Shown one piece after another: positions 35,392-49,265 of a stretch of 64,000 nt of DNA. The position numbers and the translations under genes are program-made. This stretch comes from Archegozetes longisetosus (taxonomy: Eukaryota > Arthropoda > Arachnida > Sarcoptiformes > Trhypochthoniidae). How positions within the stretch are numbered: the stretch's first letter is position 1; each line of letters starts with the position of its first letter. The stretch lies in the NCBI GenBank assembly GCA_018873245.2, contig JAEMBT020000003.1, positions 1 to 64,000 of the forward strand, written 5' to 3'. Below the pieces are notes generated by a model that was not told the DNA's origin, did no database searches, and was given only the letters and a program-made list of their open reading frames with translations.

Positions 35392-36066
35392 AGCCGCTAA
35401 TTCAAACATTTTAAGCAACTGTTTTCAATCAAGCTTATTCTCAAATCTCTTAGCCAATTTTTTTGCATTTAAAATCAAAATTAACTTCAACTTTGATTCG
35501 CAAGATTATACGATAACATTTTCTGGCTCATAAATCATTAATGCTGTCCATGACATCAGTCGGCCTACAGTTGACAATAGACTCAAAACAATTGAGATCA
35601 CTATTCTTTATTATCGATCGAAAATGATTTCAGAACATTACACTAGTATAACATTTTCCTTTGAGACAATTTATTTTCAAAAAAATATAACCGATCAATC
35701 GCTTAATTACACGAAAAAACAAAAGATCAACCAGCCTTGCCATAGTATTGTATCTTATTGTTTCATATTGTGCGGCAAGTTTTTATCGACATTTCACAAA
35801 AAGCTCATAAAAACCGACGCTAAGTTAGGATTGGCCCATTGATCTATTAAAATTTACTAAGATTTCATCACAATATACTAAAAAGCGACACATTAAAAAA
35901 TCTATCTTTAAAATCCTCTCGAGTTTTATCTCCTATTAATATCCTATAAAGCTTTGAACTAAAGTACAGACCTAAATTCACTATTGATAAAGTGAATCCT
36001 CGCTCTTTTAACAGATATTTTTTAAATCGATCAGTAAATGATTGTTAATCATAACTGAAAAAGATT

Positions 36067-36688
36067 GGCGTCAGTTTGGCAGAAGTCCGTTTAGCCGAAA
36101 CAGGTTAAGATCAATTTTACAACTCATTTTCTCATCCCTAAACATTAGGTTTTGCTCGTTGATTCAAACTTATCAAAGCAAAATAAAAAATGTCATAGTA
36201 ATTAACAGATTTATATAAAAGCTTAAGCACCAGTGGTCAATAGTAAATAACAAAACTAAAAACATTTGATTAAATATTACATTTTCTACATTCAATTTTA
36301 TTAATGTTCGAGCTTAATTTTGAAATTTAAAAATAATATAACTTATCGATAGAGTGAAAATATTTAATCATGCTCTTTGGATGGTTGAATAAGATTCTTA
36401 GTTTTTATATTGCTTAACTAATTTGGCTTAACAGCTCCTCTTTACAGTATATCATTGTTTCAAAAACTTTCACAATTTATTGCACCAATAATGACATACT
36501 TTTTACGTAGAACATGAAGTGTATACTCGAAACTTAGGACTCGAGTTCTTCATAGTAACTTTGAAAAATAGAAACAATTTTCTAAAATCTAAACAAAGGA
36601 TAGAAAAACAGAAAATTGAATGTTTCGCCTAAACTGACTGGCTAAAATGCCATTCTGCTAAACCGACTTTTGCCAAACTGACTCCTAC
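36067..36688. mobile_element. dispersed TIR repeat family, copy A
   Basis: Copy A is nearly co-linear with copy B at 46339-46975; the shared interior includes TTTACGTAGAACATGAAGTG and TGCTCTTTGGATGGTTGAAT. The ends carry inverted GTCAGTTTGGCA-AAGTC-GTTTAGC motifs, so it is a non-autonomous DNA element. Superfamily not assigned. Confidence 0.85.
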
Positions 36689-39600
36689 CGTGAAAAAATC
36701 CAGAAATTTCAATACTTCATCATTCATACTAGACATAAGGCTCCTCGAGCTTATCGAAATTATAAATAATAAATAAAGTGTAAAGATAACAGATTAATGG
36801 CATTTGTCACATACTCATAGTTTTAGTTATTGATTTTGACTGGCAATTATCTAATTGAAATTTAAACACATTCTTCAACAATCATATATCAGTCATAATG
36901 TTTGAGAACAGTAGTGACAGAACAGCCAAAAATGTGTGCTTCAAAAGATTTAAGCGCATGACTTATTTCCTTTTTACAAGTGATCATAAAACGATTCAAG
37001 TTTTCATGTTAGATTCGAGTCTCTATCCTTGCCAACGGTATCATTCGTCTTAACATTGAACTATATGAGCTAAGTTTTTCTCAAATACTTTCACTTTTTA
37101 CTAATTCAAAGCCGAAAAGTGAGTATAACCTTAATGATTAATTCGAATTGATTTTTTATTCTTTAAACATTCCTTATGAAATGTGATTTTCAGTCAAATT
37201 TCAATTGATATTTAATCAATTTTTTTATTTCTAGCCCCTTTTAATTTATAGAATATAAAATTACACGACAATCTCAATATAGTGTAATGCCTCAAAACAA
37301 ACAAACGTGTAATAATCTGCTTTTTTATCAATTAGATCACGTATTTTTCAAACTATTGGTTTATCTAAAGTGAGTTAGGTTTCAACTTTTATCAACGAGA
37401 TACTATTCAATTTTAAGTGATAATCGTGTAATATTTGTAAAAATCACTTTGTTCATAAAACTTCATTCATAGCTTATTGATATTTCAATTTGTAGAGCTG
37501 TCGGTTGAGAAAGGGTCAAAATCTGAATCGACTGCATTTAAGGCATATTTGATCAAATTCTCGGGATCTACTTATTTGCCAAATGTCATCTATAGAAAAT
37601 AAATCATGAGCTATAAAATAAACCTTTGGTTAAGCTGTACTCCGAATTTGATCGAGCTTTTATACAAGTCAATTCAATTGATTTAAAAATCAAAAATATG
37701 TCTTTATAAGTATTATCATTCGAAACGACCAAAATATACATTTTACAGCTATGATCGAGTTGATCTGCCTGTATATCGATCCCAAACCGATGTTCAAACA
37801 ATCAATTTTCAAGGGCTTGCCAACTCATTTAACTATTTATCGAAATATACTAAACTTGAAGTATGAACCATTGTATTTTCATACAATTAATCCTTTAATA
37901 GCAACCCATAACCGATGATTTGATTGGCTTTTTAGGCCAAAGTTAGCTCATAGTTAGTTCATTGAATGTGAGCCAATAAATATTTTTCTTACGATTCTTC
38001 AATGAAGCCTTAATTTTGATTGATAAACTTTGAGTTGATAGCTGAACAATAGTCGTCTCTATGAAACTATTAAATCGTTTTACTTTTCCTCATTTATGAT
38101 TTGCGCACATAAGTAATAAAGCAGATATACTCAGCGATCACTGCACTTATTGGGAAAACATAGCGACCACAAAATGTTGTAATGTTTAGTAAGACGACTG
38201 AATCAAATAAGATCTGGCACTTCTCATTCAATAACACTCAATACAAGTATTTATAATCGATTTATTTGAAAAATGTTTCAAACTGAGAACAATCGTCAAA
38301 TAAAAACCTAACCTTTAGCTCATTTGGCTATAAAGATAAAAAATGATCACTTTTTCAGTTTTGTTTCTCCTTTTATTGCATGAGTTATGCTTTACGAGTG
38401 AAACCTTGTACAATTTGTCATATTCTCGTTGCCTAACACTCTAAAGCTCATGTTAAATCTAACAAATAAATATTAATATCTTCAAAGCTTTCATTATTGT
38501 GTTTTATATAATAATTATTTTTCACTCGATTCGAACTATTGCTTCGTCACATTAGTTAAGACTAGGTTTGGATTAAATTAGCTTAAACCACATCTGAATC
38601 CGTCATTTTATACTCCATACAGTTGGCAACATTTTGTTTATTCAAAATGTTTTTGTTTCAAATCCTTTTTCAAACTATTTTCAAATATTTTTGTGAGAGG
38701 ATTAGCTAAATTGCAAACTTAAATGAAAAATTATTATTTTATTTTCATGTCCTCAAAGTCGATAATAGATTTAATGATGAGTTTACTAGCATTTGAGTCA
38801 CTGTAAAGAGTCTTTGAAGCATTGGCTACAATTAGATTTGATCTGTTTATCAAACTCTTCAATCGTTTAATGAACAAACAACAATTTTTCATTCATTCGA
38901 AAGGTACCTAACTTCATATTGATAGATAGTTAGGTATTGTTTAACATCTCTTTTATACTGTAGTTGATCGCAATATTTTCATTTGAATCTAATGCTTGTA
39001 ATGCTTGACGCAGTTTGAGGCGCTTATCTTCTCATGTGAATCAATGTTGACATATCATAATTGGTCAAACTTCTCATAGCATGTTATGAATCAATATTGA
39101 CTGAAACTTTGTTTCAAAACGCCACGAGCCATGAGCTTTCAGTTTGCCTTTCAGTTTGCAATTGTCACAAAATAAAGTACGAAACAATTGATTGAAACAG
39201 AAGCGTTTCGAACGCACAGCCAAGTTTTGCAAATGCAAAATAGTATAAGTCAGTCAAATGGATTACTACAATTGAAAATATTAATACCAAACAATGAATG
39301 GGTAATCAAAAATACATTTCATAATTTCAATTGAGGCAATTCAATATGAACATTGATGCCATTTCTTCGAGCCATACAACAAATTTCAGGCCAGACTATT
39401 GTTTTGCTATGCGTTATGTTATTGAACACTTGCAAATCAGTCAACACTAATAGCTTGAAATAAATGAATTATCAATAATATTAGCAGGTTATTAGGAGTT
39501 TAAGTCATTTCATTTAAATTGATTTCAATTTAAGAAGTGGTCGTTCCAAGTACTTAACAGTGGACAACAAGTAGTTTTTGTAGTGATTAATTGAAAACAA

Positions 39601-40764
39601 GTCGCACTAAACTTAATAAACTTCACGACTCAACAACTCATTCATACACTCATGACGCGAGTGAGCCGAAGGATTGAGATAGCATTTTTTCTATCAATAT
39701 GCAATCACTAACTTATTATAATTTAAATTAAGACTATTTCTCAAGTAACGGTCTGTCAGTCAATATGAGCCTAAAAATTGATCTAACATTAAAATAAATA
39801 GGGCCATGTTTGAGTAGTAAAGTAAACGGTATTGTTTATTTTAATTAAAGAGATTTTCTTTATTCTTATTCAACTCCTATTGTCATAAAAAAGTTCAAGT
39901 TATAAGTGTTTTAAAAAGTATTGCATCTCACAAGTGGTTATTTCGCAAATTATTTGAATTCATGTCTAGTTCTTCTTATCCAACTGCATGATTCGATCGT
40001 CTGCAAAACATTGTTTTGTGACTGCATTGTACTCTGTGTAAAGTGATCCAACTCTTTATATAACATCTTATGTTTATTTAAGTTACTTCAAATCCAGACT
40101 TGATTTTTGCTGAACATTTTATCATTTTTAGATTATCGATATATTTATTAATCAAAAATTGAAACTTTGTAGGCTCATAAACATTGAGCTTTTGCAGAAG
40201 ACAATCTCATTTTAATTATTGAGGTATAATTAATTAACAATTATTTGTCCACTTGAGCCAATTATATAAACCTAAATCTCGTAAAAGCTTAACTTAAATC
40301 TGATTCACTTTTTTCGAGTTGAAATAAAATAAATATTGTGACCATTCTCAACTCTCAGAATGCATTGAAGTGAACTTAAATTAACAATAGGTTGACGAAC
40401 ACGTATCGTTATATGATTTTAAAAGCAATTTGTTAAATGAATCGCAAATCAAATTCTAAACAAAGTATAGCCACCAATACTGCCATTAGTCGGCTCAAAA
40501 TAACTGATAAAAGTGAAAAGCAATCAGAATAAGCAATAAGAGGCAACAGTAAAACTTGATTAGTTTGAAAAGTCGCAATTGATTATATGATTGAAAGGTC
40601 ACCAGTTTCTATTCAAATAATTGCCTGAAAATAAAAAATCAAAATAAGTCCAAATAAATGAATAATCATTTGGAAAAGTTTGAATAAACTAATTAAACTA
40701 GTTAAAACTCAACACTCTATGCATACAGTTGTTTCGCTGATCATTTATAAGCTAAGGGCTAATA
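36689..40764. other. 4 kb AT-rich spacer, no gene seen
   Basis: I found no supported exon, RNA gene or clear inverted repeat here. The weak minus-strand frame at 37604-37801 has no supporting signals. Confidence 0.4.
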
Positions 40765-41139
40765 TTAGGTTATCCGATAAGTTCTTGAGGATATTCAAAC
40801 TTTAACGAAAAATTGTTGTGGAGCATACAAAAATATTCAAAACAGGCTACTAATTAGTAGTCTTCCTCTCTACCAACGTCAGACCTCAGGTAGCTTAAGA
40901 ATGACAATCTCTGTGAATCAAGCAAAATACCAATTTTAATGAAAGATCACTGCTCGAAGCCAGTCACCGAAGTTTTCAAATTCAATTCTGCCATTATTGT
41001 GTATAAGACAAACTTTGATTCAACTATTAGAAAGTGAAGTGATCATGTGAAAGGGTCATGGCGATTACATAACCTATTGGGTAAGAACAGAGTTGTAATG
41101 GCTTATGCAATATGCGCAACAACTTATCGGACAACCTAA
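40765..41139. mobile_element. mariner-type MITE
   Basis: Left end TTAGGTTATCCGATAAGTT and right end, reversed, TTAGGTTGTCCGATAAGTT are inverted copies with one mismatch. They are flanked by TA at 40763-40764 and 41140-41141. TTAGGTTG is a common mariner terminus. There is no transposase left. Confidence 0.9.
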
Positions 41140-41732
41140 TATTAATAGTTGTTCACTTTGTAGTTTCCCGCTTTCAACTCAATACTATTTTCAACTCTAT
41201 GCAAATCTATTCCTGATCCCAGAATTCATATCTCACCAGTAAATGCTTTGTTGATCGATTTTTCTTTTTTTAGAATAGAGCTAGACAACTTTTGATCATT
41301 TTATAAGCAGCAAAGCATCAATATTCAATTTGCACCAACTAGTAATTGAGTCGTTTCTCTTAAACTATACTTCACATTGAATGAAACCATTTTTATGCTT
41401 ACCCATAGATTTGGTTCACTTGTAGTTATCAGACATTAGTTCGAAATTTTCATAGATAATCGAAAAATAAACTCTAATCTTTTATCCTTACACATCGATC
41501 GAAATTGTGTGTAAAACCTTTTAAAAGACATAATTAACAATTTTCAGTCCTGTTTTGCGTGTTCAAAAATTACTTTTTCTTTATTATTTTGGTACAACGA
41601 TTGCAAAACAGTATGGTTTCACTTTTGTAGTGAATTTTTCTAATAAGGTCATCCTTTAAATGTGATCTATGTCAACTAATTTAGATATGATTACTTACTG
41701 AACTTTAATTGAATGATTTTTTAACAAAAAAG

Positions 41733-43648
41733 ATGGAAGCTTTCAATGAAACAAATATCGACTACGAATGCAGCTCATCTCATGGTATATATTGTGCGAA
41801 TTATCACAATCAGACTCATATTTTTATGGAAAGACCAAATGATATGTTGGATCCTTTTCATATAAATCCCGGTATTATTCCACGCTTGTCATCAAATTGT
41901 TTGTGAATCTGTTGATCTTTGAACAGCATTTCTCACAATTGTGATAACACATGCGATCACATTCATCGTCGGAATAATAGGCAACTCTATAGGAAAGTTG
42001 TATACTGTACCTGAAAAGTTTTACAATGTTTCAATTATTTGTCAAAACTCATATTTTAGTGATCGGCACATGGGCTCGAGGCGGAAAATTGCGTTCACCT
42101 ACCGCTACATTCTTGGTGTCATTGGCCTGCGCTGACTTATTATTGTTGTTAATTTATGTACCACTGGAAACATTGGAATATTTCGTCATTACGTGGGATA
42201 TCGATGGAAATATCTGCAAATTAAGTTCATTTGTCGAAATGCTTTCTGGTATGGCATCGGTTCTCAACTTAGTAGCCGTTTCTATTGAAAGGTATCCTTA
42301 ATACCAAACTGGTCGCAATTTTTGCCAATTTTTATGATTTTTATTTTTACCATACGAGATTGAACTGAAAAATTCAATTATCCTATTACTCAACTGATAA
42401 TATCTCAATGTTCTATACACCTAATACGTCATTTTAAACTTGAGATCATAAATTGTTCAATTTTGTAGTAAAGGCGCACAATTTCAGACAAGGCTGTGGC
42501 GAATCAAATTGCAAACCACTTACTCGAAAATCCAAGCATTTCAAATGATATGCACAAAAGCTTTGCCACAGAATACAGGTGGCAAACACAATTGCAATTT
42601 AAATTCAAATTAACTTTAAGACTTATTTATGAAGGGAACAGACATTTGTTCACAAATCACAGACTGACTCGTTAAACTATATTTATATTACGCAATTGAA
42701 CACATTGCAGATCAATAATGGCTCGACAGCTTTTGGCTATAGTTATCAATACAATAGTTTTAAGCTTCAACTGTACAGACAATGACTTATCTTCAATTTT
42801 TACTGTTCAGTCATGATTAGTACACCTGTTAGTCTGTAAATCGCTCAAAAATAAAAACAATGAGCAAATTAGTAAAATACAAATTCTAGCCGACTGACAA
42901 TGCAGTTAAGTTCAATTAATTTGTTCATTTTGTTTCTTTATCAAGTTGTTTTAATCTGCACTTTGTGCGCATCTAATACTCAATTATTAATTAGAATCTA
43001 ATCAAATTTGAATTGTTCCCAGATTTTTGGTCATCGTGTATCCAATACGAGCTCGTCGTTGGTGTACAGTCAGTAAATCGCGACGAACTTTAATATTAGT
43101 TTGGACTCTAGCCATACTCTTCGCTGCACCGATTCTATTGAATAAGGTCTCACTATTTATATTCTAATCAATTTGATCTTTTTCAAATTCTTTTATGCCA
43201 AACAACAAATTCAACTAAATTTGTTGGTCTCAATTCTTTTGCTATAGAAACTATTTAGTCACAATACTTTATTGTATAAATTTTGAAGCCTTACAAATCA
43301 TGTTTTGTTATACAGTTTGTTGACAAATTTTTAAAAAAGATCCTTCAATTCTACTAACTTTTTGGATGAGCATAAAACAACATTGGCTGTGATTAAATAT
43401 AGAAAATGATAGCATAAAATTGATTTGAGTGATTTGCATAAACTTAGTGCTGTATAACTATGGGTTAATTGTTTAATCAATATCCTTTATGCTCTATCCT
43501 CTATTGATGCTTTTGGCACAACAAAACCTAATGTATTTTATAAGATATAAAGTAAGAGATCATCACTTTTACTCAACACTCAGCAGAAATGATCCAGACC
43601 AAATTCAATTCATTGTGTTAATCTTTAATTAGTTTCAGATTCTCACTT

Positions 43649-43688
<40 letters not shown>

Positions 43689-46600
43689 ATGATTTGCTCT
43701 TAGTTTTGACTTAATTTTTCAATATTGAACTGTGAAATTAGTCTAAAAATGAATTGCTATTTATTGAATAGAATATATATGCGATCACTTATTACAACAA
43801 TGAGACCTCATTAACAGCATATTACTGTTGGGAGAGTGACGATCATTGGGCGCTTTTCATTGCCATCTATCAATTGATGACACTTTTCGTAATTCCAGCA
43901 CTTCTTATGATTATTTGTTATTTTCGGGTCATAAAACAATTATGGGCTTCAACTAAAGTGATCACAATTTTGACCACACCATCATATAATTCAAATGGCA
44001 TTAGAGTTCACAAAGACGGTCAAAGCTATTTAGTTCGCTGGCCTTCGAAGCGGTTGGCCTCAATCAGCATTAATTGTCAAAGTTGTCGATCAAATTCAAG
44101 TAATAACACTTACTCTAGTTACAATCATAGAACCAACAATAATAACAACGACGACAGCCATTGTATTAACGCAAATATTGGTTCGCATTCTTGTCGATCA
44201 CCAGTTACTGACATAAGAAATGCTCGAAAACAGGTATCAACTATTTTTGTTTCATAAGATCTTTAAAACTATGAAAGTAAGCATCTTACTTCAAATAAAT
44301 CAAATACATTTGTCGGCATATATGAAAAGATGAGATCTTTTGTAAAGTTCATAAGAAAAGATAGCCGACACTTTTGCTGTGACGCTCAATTTTTCATTAC
44401 AACACTAGTGCTGCACAACTTCATTGCTTTTATATTTATGATTGATTTTCCATAAACAAAACAGCTTAGTTAAGACTGAAAAGCCGCTCAACTTCTACGT
44501 TATGCTGGAGATCCTTGAAATGAACTCTAGCCATAACAGAACTCATTAAATCACTATTTAGTATCGAAGTATTCAAGTAAAATAATCTAAATAATTTGAA
44601 AAATTTGAAACTTCATATCTAACTTTTATGGAAAGTTTGTGTATCTTTAAATTGAACATTTGCAAGTTACAGTTTAGTATTTAATTACTCAAAGCTCTAT
44701 TTTAAAGCCAAAAGCAATCAGTTTATTGCATCAAATTTAAAGGATTAAAACAAATTGATTAATAGTTAAAAAATGGAATATATCAAATGATTAAAAGAAA
44801 AAACAAAAGTCCAAAGTAATCATCAGAACAAATACTGCATAATACTGAAAACTTTGGTCAATATGGATTCAATATCTCATAATAAACGTTTCCTCAAAAC
44901 TATTCACTTACACTCCTCTCTCTTATTCTCAATTTTGTCACATTATATATGATAAAACAAATATATTGTAATAGACAGCTAAATTGATATATAAATGCCT
45001 TTGGTAATATAATAATTATAGTAAATTTAAATAACTTATTTTAAACTGCAATAATTGAAATAATTGAACTTTGGTATTTTAAAAAACTCAAGTTATCAGT
45101 GAGTCCATCACATTAAATAAAAGTACTGAACAGTTTTCATAGAAATAATCTGAAACATTTCTAATTGTCGTATAACTTTAGTCATTACTAATAAAAACTA
45201 ATTTAATTGATAGAAAAGTTCAGCAATCACACAAACAAATATGAATTTATTTCAATACTATTAAGTAATTTGTTAAACACTTAATATATTGTAGAATATT
45301 TAGCACTACTTTTAAGATATTCAAAAGAAAACATAAATCAATCAAAACCATCTTAGCTTTATTTCCAGGTGATTAAAATGCTGCTCTTTATTGTTGTAAT
45401 ATTTCATATATGTTGGGGACCCAGACTTATAATTAACGTAATCATAACGACTGGACTGACAAATTACAACCAATTCACTTATAGCGCTAGAGTTGGGTTC
45501 TATCTCTTGTCATTCATTCACTCAGCTCTCAATCCATTCGTTTACGGATTCATGTCTTCGAATTTCAGGTAATCTGTGAAAATTGAGTTCAAATCTAGTC
45601 GAAATTAAGTTTGAGTTTATAAAAAGTGGTACTGATATTCAATGAATTCACTATATTATCACAACAGTGCACAATGGATACCAAAATTTAAGTGAACAAA
45701 TATTAAACAGTCTAAAAAATATTTTCTAAACTAAACTGTTAAGTTCATTTTATAATTCAAATATATTGCAGTTCGTCACAATATGCTTGCACTATTAAAA
45801 ATAAATTGATTCTACTTTGAAGCGCGTTTATTTTTCAAAAATGCTACCAAATACAATTTATACAGAATTGCACGCCACTTAAGTAAACGGTTTTAGCAAA
45901 ATGGTATTAGTTTTAATTAGAAAAGCCACAAGTATTCCTTTTTTCAATAGCCAGCACATCTTTGACTCATTTGCATAGCCGTTGCCAGCGGAAGGCTAGG
46001 AGCTATAGCCTCCAGACATTTTCTAAAAACTCAAGTGTACGAAGTCACTTCGAAATGGTTAATTTGAGAATGGCCAAATCCTGCGTTCTGTCCCGATTAA
46101 CAGATTTGCCTCTTTTTATTAGAATACACTAAATGTCATAAGCACTTCGGCTTCAGTAGACTTTGTTAATAATCGTATAGTATACTATCTAAATAGTAAT
46201 AATAGCATAGTATAAAGTGACGTACTGGAGCAGAATGCAATATATAAAATAGTAAAGGCCATTCTAAGTTCATTTCATTTTATTAGTTAAGCACATGTAT
46301 TAGTCCTAAGGGAATGCTTTGGTATTTTGTAAGGATTAGTATCAGTTTCGCAGAAGTCAGTTTAGCAGAATGGCATTTTAAACAGTTAGTTTAGCCGAAA
46401 CAGGTTAAAATCAATTTTACAACTCATTTTCTCATTCCTCAATCTTGGGCCTTATTCATATTTATCAAAGCAAAATATAAAGTTTCATAGTAATCAACAG
46501 ATTTAGATAAAAGCTTAAGCACCAAAGGGTCAATAGTAAATAACAAGACTAAAAACATTTGATTAAATATTACATTTTCTACATTCAATTTCATTAATGT

Positions 46601-49265
46601 TCGAGCTTCATTTTGAAATTTAAAAAAAATATAACTTCTAACTTATTGACAGAGTGAAAATATTTAATCATGCTCTTTGGATGGTTGAATAAGATTCTTA
46701 GTTTTTATATTGCTTAACTAATTTGGCTTAACAACTCCTCTTTACAGTATATCATTGTTTCAAAAACTTTCACAATTTATTGCGTCAATAATGAAATACT
46801 TTTTACGTAGAACATGAAGTGTATACTCGAAACTTAGAACTCAAGTTCTTCATAGTAACTTTGAAATATGGAGGGGGGTTTTCTTATATCTAAACTGAGA
46901 GTAGAAAAACAGAGGAATTTAACTTGTCGCCTAGACTGACTGGTTAAAATGCCGTTGTGCCAAACTGACTCCTACATTTTGTAAGATCTCGTTCAGACTT
47001 GTCTTTAAAAACAAAAGTGGTTTCAAAAATGATTTTCTACACTGGTTGCTCATTTTAATTTCCAATATCATTAAGTCAAAACATTTTTCTGGTTTGTTCT
47101 AAAATTTGAAAATTGGGATAATCATTGTGACAATCAGTTATTAGGGGATTAGCCATTATCAAATTGACTATTTTCAAATTGAGCATTTCTGACTAACCAA
47201 GTGTAGGTTCGTACTGAAAAAAATTTGACAAAAAACTTTGAAACTGTTTATTTGGTGCATCAAAAGATTACTTATAGTGAAACACTACAAATAGCTTTGC
47301 CCAACGTCTCTCAATGAACTGATACAGCACCAGAATTGATCTCTGAGTCCCAATAGAAGAAAAAAGCTTCAAATGTCTAGGAATCAATTTTCGATATTTT
47401 TAGAAAATGGATTATAGTACCAATAAAAAAGAGCATTCTATATATATTATATAATGCTATGATTGAGAATACCTTAAACTTTTAAACTCTAAGAATTTAC
47501 AAAAGTAGTCAATAGTTATTATTTGCTACAAAAGTTCTCAAACTATTATATAATTGTTATAAAAACTTTTGTCGATTTTGTTACAACTATTGTCTACTCT
47601 TGTGAATTCTTAAAGTTTAAAAGTTTAAAGAATTCTCAATCATAGCGTTATATAATATATACCTTATTGCATAAAAATCTAGAAAAGTATTCTTGAACTT
47701 AATTAATTAATTTGAATACCTTATCAATTGTCAAATCTCACAAACGATATGCCGATTTAAAGGTCTTTAAAAGTAGTTTTAAGCGATATAAAACAAAATT
47801 TAATGCAACCGAAACATCTTGAGAAAATTCGCGAAATTCTTAAATTTAATAGCTATAGAATTAGAACGTCGTAGACAAGTCTTTTATTTGATGAACTCGA
47901 GGATAAAAGACCTCAAAAATTCCAAAAGTTGACACAAATACCTCTTTCGACAGTTTATAGCATTAAAAAAAGAATTGAATCGAGAAAAGGTATCCAACGC
48001 AAGGCTGGAAGTGGTAGGCGTTAAAAGTTGTCAGCATCTGACAAAAGCGAATTTCAAACTTAGCCAATTCTAATCACAAGTTTACATGTGCTCGAATTGC
48101 CGAAATTGCCTATTCACGAGGATCTCCTAAAGTGGACTCATCAACAGTTTGGCGTCACTTTAAAAATGAAAAAATTAACGCCATATGGCAAGGGTTTGAA
48201 CCTGATTACTTGGCTTAGTTTCTTGATAGTATGAAAATGCGTCTTCAAAAGTGCATATTTTCAGAAGGGCGTACAATTAAATTATAAAAGTTTCATTTAG
48301 CCAAATTATAGCATTTAATAAACAACTAGATAAAAAAATTTCATTATAAGTTCTAAAATAAAAATTTTATGATCAAATACTTTTTCTAGGTTTTTATGCA
48401 ATAAGGTATATATTGAATGCTTTTTTCATTGTTACTGTAACCCACTCTCTAAAAGTATCGAAAACTTGATTCCTAGACATTTGGATTCTTATCTTTTGTT
48501 GGAACTCAAAGGTTAATTCCGGGACTATGCCGGTTCATTCAGAGACGTTTGGCAACGCTAACAAATTGATAAATATTTTAAGGCGATTATGCGTTTGCCT
48601 CAACAAATCAGAATATTTAAGACTTTTGGCTCAGGTCAAAAACAGCTACGGCACTGCTTATTTGTCTGAAAGTTCGTATAAACAAAGATTCAAACCTTAC
48701 AGGTTTAGTATTTTCACTTCACCTCAAGTTATAATAATGAATGTGCTGAGAAACAGAATACATACGATTCTAAGCTTGAGGCAAACGTCATAAGCGTCTT
48801 GTTCCACTACTTTTATTCTTGAGAAAAAAATTGGAATAAACTTTGAATTTAGCTCCAGTTTAAATTTATTTTGTTTTTAAATGTGTAAATTCACACTAAA
48901 ATAATCAAGATGAATCAGTTTTCAAGTGATTGATTGACAGGCGAATGATGTTTAACTCGTGCAACAATACATCTCAGTGTCATCACAACGGATCAATTGG
49001 TGATATAGCGGCCACTTCTGAGTGTATGAATATGTCTCACTTGAATGCAGCCGTTTCATCAAATAGAAGACATAATTCAGACTGTTATCAGTCTGATCTT
49101 ACCAACGCCACAATCGCCATAACAACAACAATTAATAATAATAATAATAATAGTAATAGTAATAGTTTTTCTATCTTTGGCCAAGTCGTCAGATCTTCAG
49201 TGAGTGATGGCTTCGACACGAATCAATACTCGGCTCAATTGGCAAATTCTAGTCATTCATATTAG
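41733..49265 (+). CDS. class A (rhodopsin-like) G-protein-coupled receptor, probably for a neuropeptide
   Basis: Seven exons: 41733-41871, 41927-41992, 42060-42291, 43023-43146, 43772-44233, 45369-45568 and 48941-49265, all in phase, 515 residues. The N-terminus has N-glycosylation sites (NET, NQT). TM1 ends IVGIIGNS with the key Asn. TM2 has LACADLLLLL. TM3 starts after a conserved Cys (NICKL) and ends SIER, the DRY-equivalent. The second intracellular loop reads YPIRARRWCTVS. The second extracellular loop carries the partner Cys (YYCWE). TM6 has CWGP, TM7 has NPFVY, and FRRMMFNSC marks helix 8. The third intracellular loop and tail are Ser/Asn-rich. The pattern is that of peptide receptors; the ligand cannot be named. 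Exon 2 joins exon 3 only with a GA donor (ATAG|GAAAGT), a non-canonical site. Introns 3-6 are 0.6-3.4 kb and hold transposons. Confidence 0.88.
43651..43684. repeat. (GT)n microsatellite
   Basis: Pure GT run of about 34 bp inside the fourth GPCR intron. Confidence 0.95.
46339..46975. mobile_element. dispersed TIR repeat family, copy B
   Basis: Second copy of the 36067-36688 element, sitting in the last GPCR intron in the same orientation. It retains an extra terminal segment (GCAGAATGGCATTTTAAACAG) that copy A has only at its right end, and has several indels. Ends GTATCAGTTTCGCAGAAGTC and, reversed, GTAGGAGTCAGTTTGGCAC. Confidence 0.85.
47662..48406 (+). mobile_element. Tc1/mariner-superfamily element nested in the palindrome
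   Basis: Inverted ends CCTTATTGCATAAAAATCTA / TAGGTTTTTATGCAATAAGG are flanked by TA at 47660-47661 and 48407-48408. The sequence on either side rejoins the outer palindrome arm at that TA, proving insertion into it. The inside carries an N-terminal transposase relic. Confidence 0.88.
47800..48290 (+). pseudogene. N-terminal (HTH) part of a Tc1-type transposase
   Basis: The best frame gives PLSTVYSIKKRIESRKGIQR, then RKAGSGRR, a stop, KLSASDKSEFQ, a frame change, and CARIAEIAY followed by VDSSTVWRHFKNEKIN. This is the paired helix-turn-helix and basic linker of Tc1/IS630-type enzymes (GRK/GSGRxxxLS, then TxRxIA, then S-x-STVxRxL-x-x-x-x-I). Several stops and one frameshift are present and the DDE catalytic half is missing. 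Confidence 0.75.

Larger units (their letters stand above)
47290..48560. mobile_element. large palindromic element split by a nested Tc1 insertion
   Basis: Left-arm blocks CCCAACGTCTCTCAATGAAC, CAAATGTCTAGGAATCAA, AGCATTCTATATATATTATA and GATTGAGAATACCTTAAACT all return inverted and in mirrored order, on both sides of the insertion at 47662-48406. The centre of the original palindrome is near 47545. Outer ends are diverged and approximate. It lies in the last GPCR intron. Confidence 0.8.

Noticed and set aside
48527..48793. 88-codon frame in the last GPCR intron as an extra GPCR exon
   Set aside because: Part of it is the right arm of the palindromic element. The GPCR joins directly from 45568 to 48941 in phase with an expected FRRMMFNSC helix-8 sequence.
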